Program-made: the position numbers and the translations under genes
Source of the DNA: Drosophila persimilis
Taxonomy: Eukaryota > Arthropoda > Insecta > Diptera > Drosophilidae
NCBI RefSeq assembly: GCF_003286085.1
Contig: NW_020825327.1
Coordinates: 1,240,001 to 1,304,000, forward strand
Length of the DNA: 64,000 nt
Direction of reading: 5' to 3'
The notes under the pieces: generated by a model
The model's input: the letters and a program-made list of their open reading frames with translations, nothing else
Told to the model about the DNA's origin: nothing
Databases searched by the model: none
Part shown: piece after piece, positions 1 through 12,600 of the stretch
How positions within the stretch are numbered: the stretch's first letter is position 1
Layout of the letters: every line of letters starts with the position of its first letter

Positions 1-93
1 TATATATATACTTTATGAGGTCGGAAACGCTTCCATCCATTTTCCCCACAAATTTAATATACCCCTACACTCATTATGAGTATCGGGTATAAA
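1..93 (-). mobile_element. DINE-1/INE-1-type Helitron, terminal fragment
   Basis: Holds the TATATATACTTTATGAGGTC...GAGTATCGGGTATA block that is the reverse complement of the start of the DINE-1 copies at 24415 and 26790. Only the first roughly 90 bp of the repeat is in the window; the rest lies off the left edge. Confidence 0.8.
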
Positions 94-142
94 ACGTTAC
101 GGGAAAAGAAGGCAAGTGTTGAGCAATAAAAACCTTTATATA

Positions 143-785
143 CAGACAGGCTCCGGTTTTCACTTTCACAAAAGTTTTCCGAAATCACATAAATTTGTGT
201 TTCCGTTTTTACAACCCGCAAGATTTCTACGTTTTAAAAACGAAACATTTTCCTCGACGAAAAGTAAACGGTTTTTTATGTAACAAAACGTATCTTAATT
301 GCAAGGCTTGTACCTTCCTTATAAAGGGTTTTTTCTTAACCCAACCTCAAACTTGGCTTGAAAATAATTGGTTGGGGCAACAAGAATTTTCGTTTTCGTG
401 CAAACAGCTGACGCATTTCGATTTGTTTATCGGAAATGAAATAAATATTTGCACATCCCAGCACAGACTGTTCTCATAACATGCGCACAACAGAACAGCA
501 GGGTAAGCCTTTTCCCGCCCATTTAATTCAAAATTTTGGTACAACAATTAAATTTGTTAACCATTAGTAATTTAATTTTCAATATGCAAGCTCTTACTCG
601 CAGAGTAGCAGACATGTTAAATATACAGGTGTTGTATTTAAGATGTCTCGATTTTCTTAAATCGCGCACTTTCTGACGTGGTTTTGCTTCAAAACAAGTA
701 ATTAGGCATTTTATCACGCTGTATATTATTGAAGCAACCAGATCAGCTGTTTTTATTTGTCAGAATCGATGAAAAAATTAAACCT
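143..785. mobile_element. Nonautonomous TIR element, copy 1 (one end missing)
   Basis: Starts CAGACAGGCTCCGG and is collinear with the complete copy at 30571-31310 (shared blocks: CACTTTCACAAAAGTTTTCCG, CCGCAAGATTTCT, CAGCTGACGCATT, TTTGCTTCAAAACAAG). Similarity fades near 785 without the matching CGGAGCCTG end, so this copy is truncated or badly decayed there. No coding sequence seen. Confidence 0.65.
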
Positions 786-3519
786 ATCGACATCAAATCT
801 AAAAACGACACGAAAAGTACAATTTTTCCGGAACAGCACTGATTGATAGCTGTGACGGCTACCAACACTTTCACACTATATTTATCGCTATGTCTGTTTA
901 TATCTCTGTCCGTCAGTCTAAATAAGACTTGAAGTATGTTGTCATACGACCATGACATCTGTGGTATATATTACAGACACTTTGTAAGCATATCGATAGA
1001 AAAGATCTACGTGTAAGTCGAATTAATCCTTTTTTTTTGCCTATCCGTCTTCTTCGGTCCCTTCTTTTCTCGTTTTTAGGCTTCGTTAAAATATCGCTTA
1101 CAGGGCAGGTTAAGTTAGGTAGACGCGTTTGTCACGCTGGCTAGGAGCCCATCACATTTACGGTACAGATATACGGGCAGTCTTATTTATGTGTAGCGGA
1201 GTGTATGGTAAGGTTAATGAAAACGAAAGTGATTAAGATTCGTCCAAAATTCAACTATGTACATGTGTATGACAATATATGATTGCATTCATACACATAA
1301 CAGAATACGATATACATATGTGTGTTCAAATATCAATGATTTTGGATCAGGGAGAGAATTGTTGTCTTGGGAGCGAGCATTTTGATTTTTTTTTTGCATT
1401 AAATTTGTTTTGAATGAGCAACATCAACATTACATATGTGCACAAGTGTGAGCATAGGTACATATGAATACTTCAACGTGCAAAAAAAATATACATATAA
1501 ATGTTCCGGGATATTTTCATACATATGTATATAAATCACAAGTAATTCCAAGCACAATACAGGTAAAATAAAAGACCGTATAAAGTTTGAGGATACGTCC
1601 AATGTTTACAGTTGTAGTCGTGGGTGAACACTAAAAAATAAAATATATATTTATGAATTATATTTATATATTAATCCATACATATGTATGGATTTATTTA
1701 TTCGTTTCTATCGTTTTAACTTATATCAAGGATGTAGCAAAAAAAATAGCTATGTATAAGGAATTTAAATATGTATGCACTAAAAATAAACAAATTCATA
1801 CCTGTTTGGAAGGAGTTATAGCTTTTGCCTTCAGTTAATAATGCAAAATTGCCTGCGTTTAGTTTGTAGAACGGTAAAAAACAGACGCTTTGTGTTAGGT
1901 GATGCAGACCTCCCCTGCCAATTGTAGTATCCTGTGCGCGTGAGCTAGCGTTAACAAAGTACTTTTGTTTAACAAACTTCCTACACAGTCTTAAGTACTC
2001 ACATACAGAAAAGAACAATGATGTATTGATTTTTCACAATAACTAAACCAGCACGTCACATAAATACAATTTTTTGAATGTTTTGAAGTTATTGAAACAT
2101 TTCCAACGCGCGTTTTTTTTCACCCGCTTAAACTGACTTTTTTAATATTTTAAAACTAACATTCACAAACTATTGTTTCTAAATTATTTATATGATCGGG
2201 GTCGGTCTTATCTAAATAAGATGAGAAAATATTTAGCCGTTTGATGTTCTTTTCAAATTTAAATTAATAAATTGATATTAGATTTTAACAAGCGTGATGC
2301 CAACCTTGTTTATTACCAGTGTAATTTGAAAAAGGCGTTAAGAAATAAAGTAAGTGCAATATTTCTCACAATTTCGTTCAAAAACTAGACGATGCTATTC
2401 GATATAACTAATCAAGGGAGTCGATCAAAAATTTATCGGTTCTGCTGCGCTACGCACCCGATGTATTCTCTTTACCTTTTGGCCTATCAACTAATAAAAT
2501 GTGCTAAAGCCAAATTTGAATTGATTTGTCATCTCTCCCGTGTTTAGTGTTTCTGGGCAAGCGAAAACACAACAAAATAAATGTACGCTTATTTAAATTA
2601 CAACTAAGATAAACTCTTCGAATATATTAAATTCAATGCATATATTTGCTCTTACAAATCATAAAATTTGGTGTTAAGGTTTAACGTTATTAGGCATAGG
2701 GTAGTACATTTTTTGTATGTAAGCATAGAAATTTTATTTTGTTTATGTGGCATATGGCAGTTCAGTTTACTTGTGAAAAGGCCAAGTCCATATTTGCAAA
2801 AAAAAAAATGTTATAATCTATATTTTTTTGTATATCTTGTTATGTTGTGAAGCAAAGATAAATTATAAATTGGTTTATAAACTGGAAATATTTTTCTCAC
2901 TTGAACCTATGTGAAAATATGTGTAAATGTGTTAGTGAATGACTAATTGTTAAAAGCGCAACTCAACATGGCTGACTTTACTGTGGTGAGCAACGAGTAA
3001 TCTGTCGGTAGTGCTGCCTCTTTTCTTTTCAAGCATTGGTGCTTGCTCGCGCGTACAGTGTTTATCAGTAGGGGTTTTTGTTTTAAATTTATATTATTTT
3101 ATCTTCAATGTGTAAGGAATAGATATTTATTAAGAGCCATACGCCTAGTAAATACAACTGAGTGTGCTGTGGCGGTTACGCTTCACAGTCTATTAAATGG
3201 AAAATAAAACCTATAAATGGTTGCATAAATTTTATATTAAAAATTAAATTGTCATTAAAATTTTCATTTTATTGACTATTGTATTTATTATTCTATTGTA
3301 TTCATTTCGCAAAATTGTAGCATTTTGAAATAAAATAACATCAAAAACGGAAAAAGCAATACTAACAAGAAAATCAAAGATCACTGCAACTAAGAAAAAA
3401 GGGAAGATTTTTCAAAAAACATAGGTACATATGTATATTTATTTAACTATGTATATGCATTAAAAATTATTTAAATAACTGCAAAAACGCCGCTGGGTGT
3501 CTATAATCTTCTTTTACAG
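786..3519. other. AT-rich DNA upstream of Chc, no gene recognised
   Basis: No open frame here resembles a protein I know. Short TACATATGTA-type motifs recur between about 1260 and 1700. This stretch should contain the Chc promoter and any noncoding first exon, but I cannot place them. Confidence 0.4.
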
Positions 3520-3620
3520 AAAATTGTTCATAATCAATAAAAAACATATTTATATTATTGTACTTGAAGTGGAATCCTTAAGTAATCCTTATTACTAAAA
3601 TCGAAAACTATCTTTCAAAG
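3520..3620 (+). other. Possible Chc 5' UTR exon segment
   Basis: A pyrimidine-rich acceptor-like string ending CTTTTACAG at 3519 lies 101 bp before the Chc ATG, so the first coding exon may begin near 3520 and join an upstream noncoding exon. I see no convincing promoter or donor. Transcript data would settle it. Confidence 0.25.
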
Positions 3621-3662
3621 ATGACGCAACCGCTACCCATCCGCTTTCAGGAGCATTTACAG
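3621..3662 (+). CDS. Chc: Chc coding exon 1
   Basis: Fourteen codons from ATG ([14 protein letters not shown]) followed at once by the donor GTGAGT. Too short to stand out as an open frame; found by matching the known Chc N-terminus. It lies 14.2 kb from exon 2. Confidence 0.93.
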
Positions 3663-6600
3663 GTGAGTGTGAAACGATTGTACTGCTTGACGTTTCTTGC
3701 GCCGTTAGTCCACGAGCAATGCCAGTATAGTGCATACAATTGGTATACACATATGCACATATGTGTGAACATATCTCTTATTCCAATTATGTGACGAATG
3801 TACATACATACATATTTAATTAACCATGGGTCAGGCTGAATGGAAAACCACTTGTTGATCTTTTATAAACCAAAACTTTATTGTATATAAAATTTTGTGA
3901 ATAAATTGGTAGTTAAATGTATGTACATATGTCCGTTTGTTCCAGTTTGTTCCAGATTTAATTGTGGGCGTTCTTTCTTTTTTTGGACAAGCTAGGAAAA
4001 GTTTCATAAAAAGTGAAATGGCGGCTATATAGAATATAGTATAATATAATTTATGTATATAAGTAAATGCATAACTAATTCTGTCTGTCCAGGCATTTTT
4101 CTGCTTCTATTTCTCTCTGTATACATGCGTATGTATACATACATATGTACATACGTACATAAGTTACACCAAGCGACAAAAAAAGCCGCTCTCTGAAATT
4201 GCATGTATTTCTCACATCTCTAGTCGGTGCTTTTTGCAAATTTGAGCTTCTGCGTCTAATTTTTATTTTCTTGCTGCCGTCAAATAAATTCGTTTTAATA
4301 TCATAGTCATATTAGGAAACAAATTATTTTTAAGACAACACGTCTGTAACGATTTTTAGTTAACTTTGGATAGACTGCAGAAAAAATTAATTGTAAATAG
4401 AAAACCTTGACTTTAACCTGCAGGGCCAAGACTCTGGAGGCATAAGATGGCATTTAGGGCATCATTTGGAGTGGTGCGAAGAGCTCCACAGATGCATAGG
4501 GCGGCAGTTCGCTGAACTGCAGGAGAGCCTACATCCATTTAAAATGGGGGGTTGAAAGGTTGAGACTTTGTATTTATTTGGGAAGAACACGATTTCGCGC
4601 AAGTTTTGGGGGTATTTCATCCAGAAGATAAGTGCAACATCGTCCACGTAGCAACTACCTTGCGAGGTGCCTCTGTTCCTGTTCCCTCCCCCAGGTCAGT
4701 CAGGGCTTGGGTAATGGCACCCTGTACGACGTTGTTAAAGGCTCCCCTCGATAACGAGAAAAGTTATTAATGAGTTATTATTAGTTAAAGTTATTATAAA
4801 TTTCTTGAAATGCTGAGATATCTATACCACTGAGCTTATTTCATGGAGTGCCGTTTGAACGATAAACTAAAGTCTAAACGTCTAAAAGTCGTTTAGGATT
4901 GAGGCTTTCCCTTCTTTGGGGATAAAGACTATCTTTGTCTTAAGCCACGCTTGTGGTATTGTACCCACTGCCAGTATCCTCCTGAAGATACATTGTAGCC
5001 AGTTGATGGCTATGTCCCCGGCCTTTTCCCCGGCTTGACCTGGCGATTAGCACGGGTTGAGGTGTTTAGTAATCAAAGTTACCAAGAGAGGTGTGGCGGC
5101 TCGATGGTTGTACCTCCGAGGAAATGAGTATCGATTAAAATGTGTATGGATTCCTCACTGGAGTTACTCTACGTGCCATCATTCTTTTTAAAGTACCCCA
5201 CCGAGGGAGTAGTTGTCGAAAGGATCTTGCGTAGCCTTGCGGCCTTTCACGTTTCCTTGATTTCAGACCAAAAGAGTCCCTTTTTGCTTCCGTAGATTCT
5301 TTTTTGTACAGTGCCAGACTGATTTTATATTCTTCCCAGTGCTTCTCTTCGTTAGTGCTTTAGGCTCTGTTGAAGAGAGTCCTGCAGCTTTTACGTACTA
5401 TATCTATTTGTTTTGATCACCAAGGGGGTTCCATTTTTCCCCTAGGTTTATTTGTGGGGCATGCTGCCGTGAAGGCTTTGTTGCATGCTTCCGTGAACCT
5501 GTTCACTAGACGATCTAGGTCGTCCATTGTGTTCGGGCCTGCCGTCAGAAAGGGAATGGTCCTCCAGGACTTTATAACTCTTGACTATGTCTCACTAAAG
5601 TGAGGTCAATAATCTGCTGTCGATTTTTAATTATAAAAGTGAGGTCGTTGCCCTGATTACAAATACAAAAATTTAAGTTTAGGATGAAGCTGAAAAGTGA
5701 GTCACTTCTTACATTTGTGTCCGAGCTCCCCCATGGGGTGTAGTGAGCGTTGGCATCACAACCTATTAGTAGGGGAGTGTCCGACCCCTCGCTGTAGCTG
5801 GCTACATAGCTTGGGCCATGTAGGACGACAACAGCCTTAGATGTGACCCTTGCAGCTTTAGGCTTGTCGCCGTTTAGTCGCCATCGAGCATCAGCTCTGT
5901 GTCCGACGAGACACCTTCTGGGGCTGGCTCCTGCTCGACTGGGTTATCGACAGGATGCGCCTTCCGCTTGTATATCTTAATGGTGTCTGAGCTTATGACC
6001 GAATTCCAGCCTTTTCTTTATTAGCTTGGGCAAGTCACCCCCGTCACCTTACCAGAATTTCGGGCAAGTTCGCAATATTGCTTAACTTCTTTTCCAAGGT
6101 GTCAGTTTTGGGAGGTGCTCACAATGTTTCCCGTCGTTTAAAATCGGACTAACAATATATGTATATTTAGAGAGTCTTGATAGTAAAATTTCTTTTTCTA
6201 CATTTTTGTAGAAATTATTTTAGAAAAGGTAGAAATTATTATTACTTGTGTGTCAGTTAATATGTTAATATGCGTAACACTAAACATTTCAATATTTTTA
6301 TATTTCAGTATTTTTACTTTTCTAATAAAAAACAAATATGATGCACATATAATTCTCTGTAGGAGAGTATGAGCTTCCCTGCCTGACCCAGCTGTTTTAA
6401 TATCGCCCGACACTTTGAAGGTAGGAAAGTAGTCGTTCAGGTATAGTGAGAGAAAGAGCTCGGGTTAATAATACAATGGTCGGATCCGATATAAAACACA
6501 GATATAGAGCGCAGAAAGTTGACTGTAGACAAGGACAAGGACAGGCAAGCCGTCAATAAGTCATGTCGTGACATGGGTACTAAGTTATTACTTTCGATTA

Positions 6601-9600
6601 CCGAAAACCCAACAGCACCTAGTGAGTTAAAATCAGTACGAACTATCACACATTTTTATCTGACAGAAATGAAGAAATGGTTTTTATGGCAGACAAGTTC
6701 TGTTCGTATATCGTGATACCAGAAGACTGTGGAATATACAAAGAAGTGATGAAGCCAGGAAGAATCAATTTAACACAAAGAAATTTGAGTTCTTTTTGAA
6801 CAGGGAGGGACATATTTTCCGACGTGAAACTGAATCCGAACATTTTTCAACTTATAGGTATGAGACCTATACGTCAAGTACTGTCCTGTACTGCAAGGTA
6901 AAAATTCCCGGAACGCCTATTTATTGGTAGTGTGGGACTTAATGCTAAGACAGATCCAGCAAACGGAAACTGACAAGATAGAATTTTTCTGGTGGTAATG
7001 TCTGAACAACAAAGTCACACACTCGGCATCCGAATATGCAGTATCATCAGCGTTCTTTGCCGCTAGAATAGAAAACGAGAAAAGTTTCTAATCTAACAAG
7101 TCCCGCAGAGTCAACTTTTTGCGTTGGGGTGACCTGTGAGAAAAACCGGTTTGATGGTATTTATTGTGTAGGCTCTAACAACTAGCTTAAGCCAATCGTA
7201 TTTTTCACAAATGCATTTTTCTTCTTTTTTAAAAACAATCCAACCAAAATGATGTATCAATTTGTATTCAATACCCAATCTAATATAATACTTTTCGGTG
7301 GCAATAGAAATAGCTGGCGATCCACCGACTCTGATCGCCGCTCTGTTTCACTAGGGCCTCTATCTCGATCCGGAGCTCTGAGGAACTTTATTTCGACACG
7401 ACGCAAGGAGTTTATGCCTAATGCGCTAGCGTCCGCCCGCTTCACTATTCTTGCGCGTAGAGTTATGGCAATTATTACGTTTCTTGTGTTAACGATGAGC
7501 TATGTCACGTAGAGCTATGGCAATTATTGCGTTTCTTGGATTAACGATGAGCTAAACCGCGAACTGTTGAAGAGACTCTCAGTAACGTTGTACCCTATCC
7601 TTCAGCTGCAGACCATGAACTTCTGTGGGCAGTTCCATATCGACGCTCCAGGGCACGCTTAACATCCTCATAATTACAAGGTTGTTTAATAAGTTTTGCG
7701 GTTCTATAAGAAAACACAATTTTATGGTCTGAAATACACTTTGTTATTCCACTTGTTACAACGAGATTCCATTTTGTGAATTCCATCCCTGAAAGAAAGA
7801 ACCTGGAAAAGCCTCAAAATACGCTTCCACAGCAGTTATGAAATCACCATTTGATGAAAAACGCTTTCCAGGCATGTATTTTTTAGGTTTGGAAAAAATG
7901 GAAGTCGTTATGGTCTAGTCTGGCAAATACGGTGAATGCTCCAACAATTCAAACTTTAATTCAGAGATTTTAGCCATTGTCAAAATGCTTTCGTGATACG
8001 GTAGATTGATGAAGAAGAATTTTTTCTTCTGAAAACCGGTTCTTTTCTCACGAATTTTTTCCTTCAGCTGGTCTCAAAGGATACAGCCATATTACGAATT
8101 TTTTATTTTACCAGTTTGCAAACAAAATTATTTTTGTATTTGAAAAAACTGATGCTAACAAATTCTTGACCGATTTCTGGACACTAACTCGTCTTAGTGT
8201 AAATGTTGCTGAGGAAGTTTTTTTTTCCATTTTTAGCGAATGTTGCACACATTTTGCACACAGCTCCCTGAAACTCAAACTTCAGTCAAAATAATCCATA
8301 TACTGCCCACTGAGACGCCTAGGGCTTCTACTAAATCTCTTTCAGTCACTCGACGATTTTCCAATACTTTATCCTGTTTTTCTTCAACGATTTTTAGTGT
8401 TCCTGATTTTGTACGTCCTTCACGTGGATCGTCTTTCAGGTCTTGTAAAGTAATTATGTTAAAAGTAATTAAATTAAATTAGGCTCAGAGAACTTATAAA
8501 CTTTCAATGTTCGTTCATAAATTTATTTTGGTAAAAAAAAAAAAAATTTATCACTGCACGATACTTGATACTTTACATTGTAAAAAAGTTCTATGGCACG
8601 TAGATACTATTTTATTAAAAAAAAAGATTTCAATTAAACTTCACATACGTTTATATGACGGATGTACCAATATAAAAAAAATTTGGCTAGTCATATCGAC
8701 TCTCTTTTCGAGCCGCAAAACTTATTGAACACCCTTGTAAATTTATCCGCGTCGGGAATGAATTACAGTAACTCAGCAGCAAGCCCCTTCAAGGAAAGGA
8801 GCAAAGGTGCCGCGCGGTCAGCTTCCGCCTAATTACTCAAAATTTCGATTAAGGTGTTGCCATTGCTTTAACCCCCACGTTTAAACGTGTGGGATTTTGT
8901 TTGATCTCATCATCCAAACGCTGAATTGCTTCAGAGTTTTCCTGATGTTTCTTATCAGAGTTGTCCCATTTCTCATCCATTTTTTTGACAAAGCCTTTCA
9001 TTAAAGTAGCCAAGGCTAAGAAGAGAAACTCCTGTTACGTCCTGACCACAATTCTTAAAAAATAACAATTGAAATTAGTAAAAATTCTGTGTCGGAAATC
9101 TCAGAGGAAAAAAATAACTACATATTCTTATTCTATTTATATAAGTTTATTTCAGAGTAAGAGTGTCCGTCCGGCTGTTTTGTTTGACGCCTAGTTCACA
9201 GAGACTATAAGAGCTAGAGCAACCACATTTTGTATTCAGACTTCTGTGATATGCCACTGTTACAAGTATATTTCAAAATTTTGCCCCGCCCACTTCCGCC
9301 CCCACAAAGGTGGAAAATCTGTGTCACACACAATTTCAAAGATATGAGAAAAAAAGTGTATTTCAAAAATTCGCCCCCAAATCTGTAGCATCCACAATAT
9401 TGAAGATACGAGAAAATTGAAAACGCACAATCATAGAAAATGACCAGATCTACCAGATTGCCGAATCTGGATCAGATCGGATGATTTTTTTTAGCCAAAA
9501 GGAACATATAAGTTCGCAGTGGCTACGCAGCGCCCGACAACACGTTCAGACACGTTTTATGTCTCTCCCGCACGCATTCTTTGTCGCTCAATGTAGTCAT

Positions 9601-12600
9601 ACTGACTATGTATCGGGTGTAAATGTAGAGTTGCGGTCGCAGCAGCAACACACAACGTTCCTCCTCGTTTTTGTTTTTTTTTCTTAGGGAAAGAAATCTC
9701 ATCCCTACAATATTAGGCAAATAGGCAATTATCATAGTCGGAGATCAGTTCCAAACTTGAGATATTATTCTCCATCGACGAAGCAATCAATTGAGTTATT
9801 TATTTGACTAATGCCTGCTATTAGATGATCAAACCTTGGACGACGTACAGTGGCGAGCACATTTCAGTTTAAACGCCTGTAAAATCTTTAAAAATACATC
9901 AATCCTTGTGATTTTTTTTTTTTCATAGACTCTTTAATTTAGTGAAAAAGAAAAGAGAACAATAATTCCAATTCAAAGGGGATTCAAAAGGGATCCCCTT
10001 TTCTTAAGAGATTTTAATTTTTTCCAAAAAAGTCCATGTATCCACTTTTGCACGTTTTAAATTAATTTACTTTAATAGTTTTTTTTAAATATTTGTTCCA
10101 AAGGCCTTAGCTTTTATCACATTCATTTATCACGCGCACCCAAAGACTCATCCAATCCCTTTGATGCAGACTCGTAATTTTCTAATGTTTTTTAAGCAGA
10201 GCCTATCGATTTTTAATGGGACTTAGATCGAGGCCATTGAGCAGGCCACTGGATTGAGTGAAAACTCGAATTATTGAGACCATTTTTCACGAATTTAGCC
10301 GTGTGCGTCGTTACCGGCTTGCTAGAAAGTGATCTCGGATATGGGGAATAAAATTTGACCAAATAGATTACAAAATATGAAGATAATATTCTTTCTTCAT
10401 TATTCCATCGATTTTAACCATTTAACCACGGTTTGAGAACTGCATTGTATAAAAGTACTTTGTACTCCAGTTTTATTGGCGAACGGACGTTAATAAGCCA
10501 AGGTAGATTACTAGCTTTAGTAACCGTCTATCCAAATGGACACCTGGGTATGTTACTTCGGTATGTTACTGGTGGGCAAGTTTGTCTGTTTATGGTGTTT
10601 GCCACGAGATGAGATGATAATTGTTCGGTTGCTATTTTTGTGCACTTAGAGCGACTTAAGATGGCAGCATCATCAACAAATGTCGAAGTTGTTGTATGAT
10701 GATATGGATGATATACAGTGACGGTCCAAGCACGCTACCCTGGAGTACAACAGCTTCAATTGGATGATATTAAGAGACGAAATCTTTGTATCTTATTGCG
10801 ACACTTATTTGCTGTGGGTATGACTCCAATATTATAGGTGTGCTGTGGAAGTAACATTCCGATTTTGTGAATTAAGCCACCAAGCCAAACGCGGTCGGTT
10901 TTATGGTGAGAAAATATGACTTATGTAACTTCTCCTGCTTGGAATATGATAAGCGTGGTAGCTTCAAGGTTATTGGTTAGTGGAGGCACAAAGCTATTTG
11001 TTGCTGGATGTGGCTTGAAGACGTTATCTAAATGTACGGAACATGTATTTTCCTTTTTTGCTGCGAGTCCACTCTCCGGTTTGTGTATGTAATGGTGATT
11101 CACTCTCGTTTGGTGGACATTCGCCTAATGTAGCTTTCCACAGCGGAATCCCTTTGCTGTTTTTGGAGACTTTATACATATAGTATATTTGAGCTTGATT
11201 CCTCTCATCTTTTAGGGCTTTGCGTAGTAGATTATTGACTACCTTACTAAAATGGCTATATGTGCAAAAATTATTTTCAATTTTTCTTAAAAAGTAATAG
11301 ATGCTTGTTTGGTTTGACTATGCAGTTCTTATCTCTTATTCTTGTGCTCAGCTATGACAAATTTTCGTCTTCTGTGAACTCCATTTATGGTACTATTAGC
11401 TTGGATAACAGATCATGCTCGCGCTCTACATAGAAAATAGATATATGTGCAATCATGTTTATTCGTGTTTTGAGAGTCGAATTTCAAAAATTTTCATAGA
11501 TCCAGACGGTTACCGCATAAATCGTCGACTTGGCCCAGTATCCACCATAATAGAATTGACAAAACGGCACTTGGGGCAGTTTGCAACTGAAGACTTAATG
11601 AGCTGCAAAAAAAATTAAGGCAGAACTCGGGTTAACAATTCCCAGGCAACGTGTGAGCCAAATTTTGGACGAAAATTTTAACCTGACATATCAAAAGAAA
11701 GTGGGCAAACTCCTCTAAACTAAACGTCATAATGATCCGCGCATGTCAGTTTTGAAAACCACAATTTCTGGGACCCCGAATTAGAAAATTTAATTTTTAG
11801 TGATGAAAAAAAAAAATAGTTTACACGGTTCAGATGTCCATCATAAATATTGGAGAGACCCGCGTCATCCACGGGCAACTTGCTACAAGCCAAACCATGG
11901 TGATGGATCGCTAATGATATGGGCTGCCTTAAGTGCTAAAGGGAGGTCTCCAACATGTTTAATATCCGGTCGGATGAATGCGCAAGCATAGATATAATTG
12001 ATAGATAGTGAACCTTTTTCATTTGCTGAGCATTTCCATGGTGATCAATAGACATTTCAGCAGCATAATGCGCCAATTCATGTTTCCCGGGCATGAATGG
12101 ACTATTTTGAGACCCACAATAAACCGTTGATTAAGTGGGCTTCAATGAGTCCGGACTTAAATCCAATTGAGGATCTGTGGGGAATCCTTGCAGCAAAAGT
12201 CTATGCCTGTACAAGGTAGAACGATACATTGAAGCAATTAAAACAAGCGATAGTTGCAGAATGGAACAGGATAGAAATAACAACACTACAAAACTTTGCA
12301 AATTCAATGCCCAGTAGGCTGCAAAAGCTTTAGGAGCATAAGTTTAACCAAAGACTATAAAATACCAAGATGTTGCATGAGCGACCAAAAAGCTGTTCTA
12401 TGGCGGGTCCTAACATTAGAACCCAAAAGGCACGAGGGAGCGCGCGGGGTTTCAATTCCCTTTTCGCCTGTACTTCGTCTCTACCGCGACCCCGCTGCCC
12501 ATCGGTTTCGTCTGTTCGGCAATTCTGGACTCTCGAGCCTCAGCACCGTCGAAGCGGTGGTCGCGGATCGCCGATGTCTTTGGAGCGGCACAGCGGGACC

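Noticed and set aside
2660..2850. Small membrane protein upstream of Chc
   Set aside because: An AT-rich chance frame of about 60 codons dominated by Phe, Leu and Tyr, with no conserved pattern.
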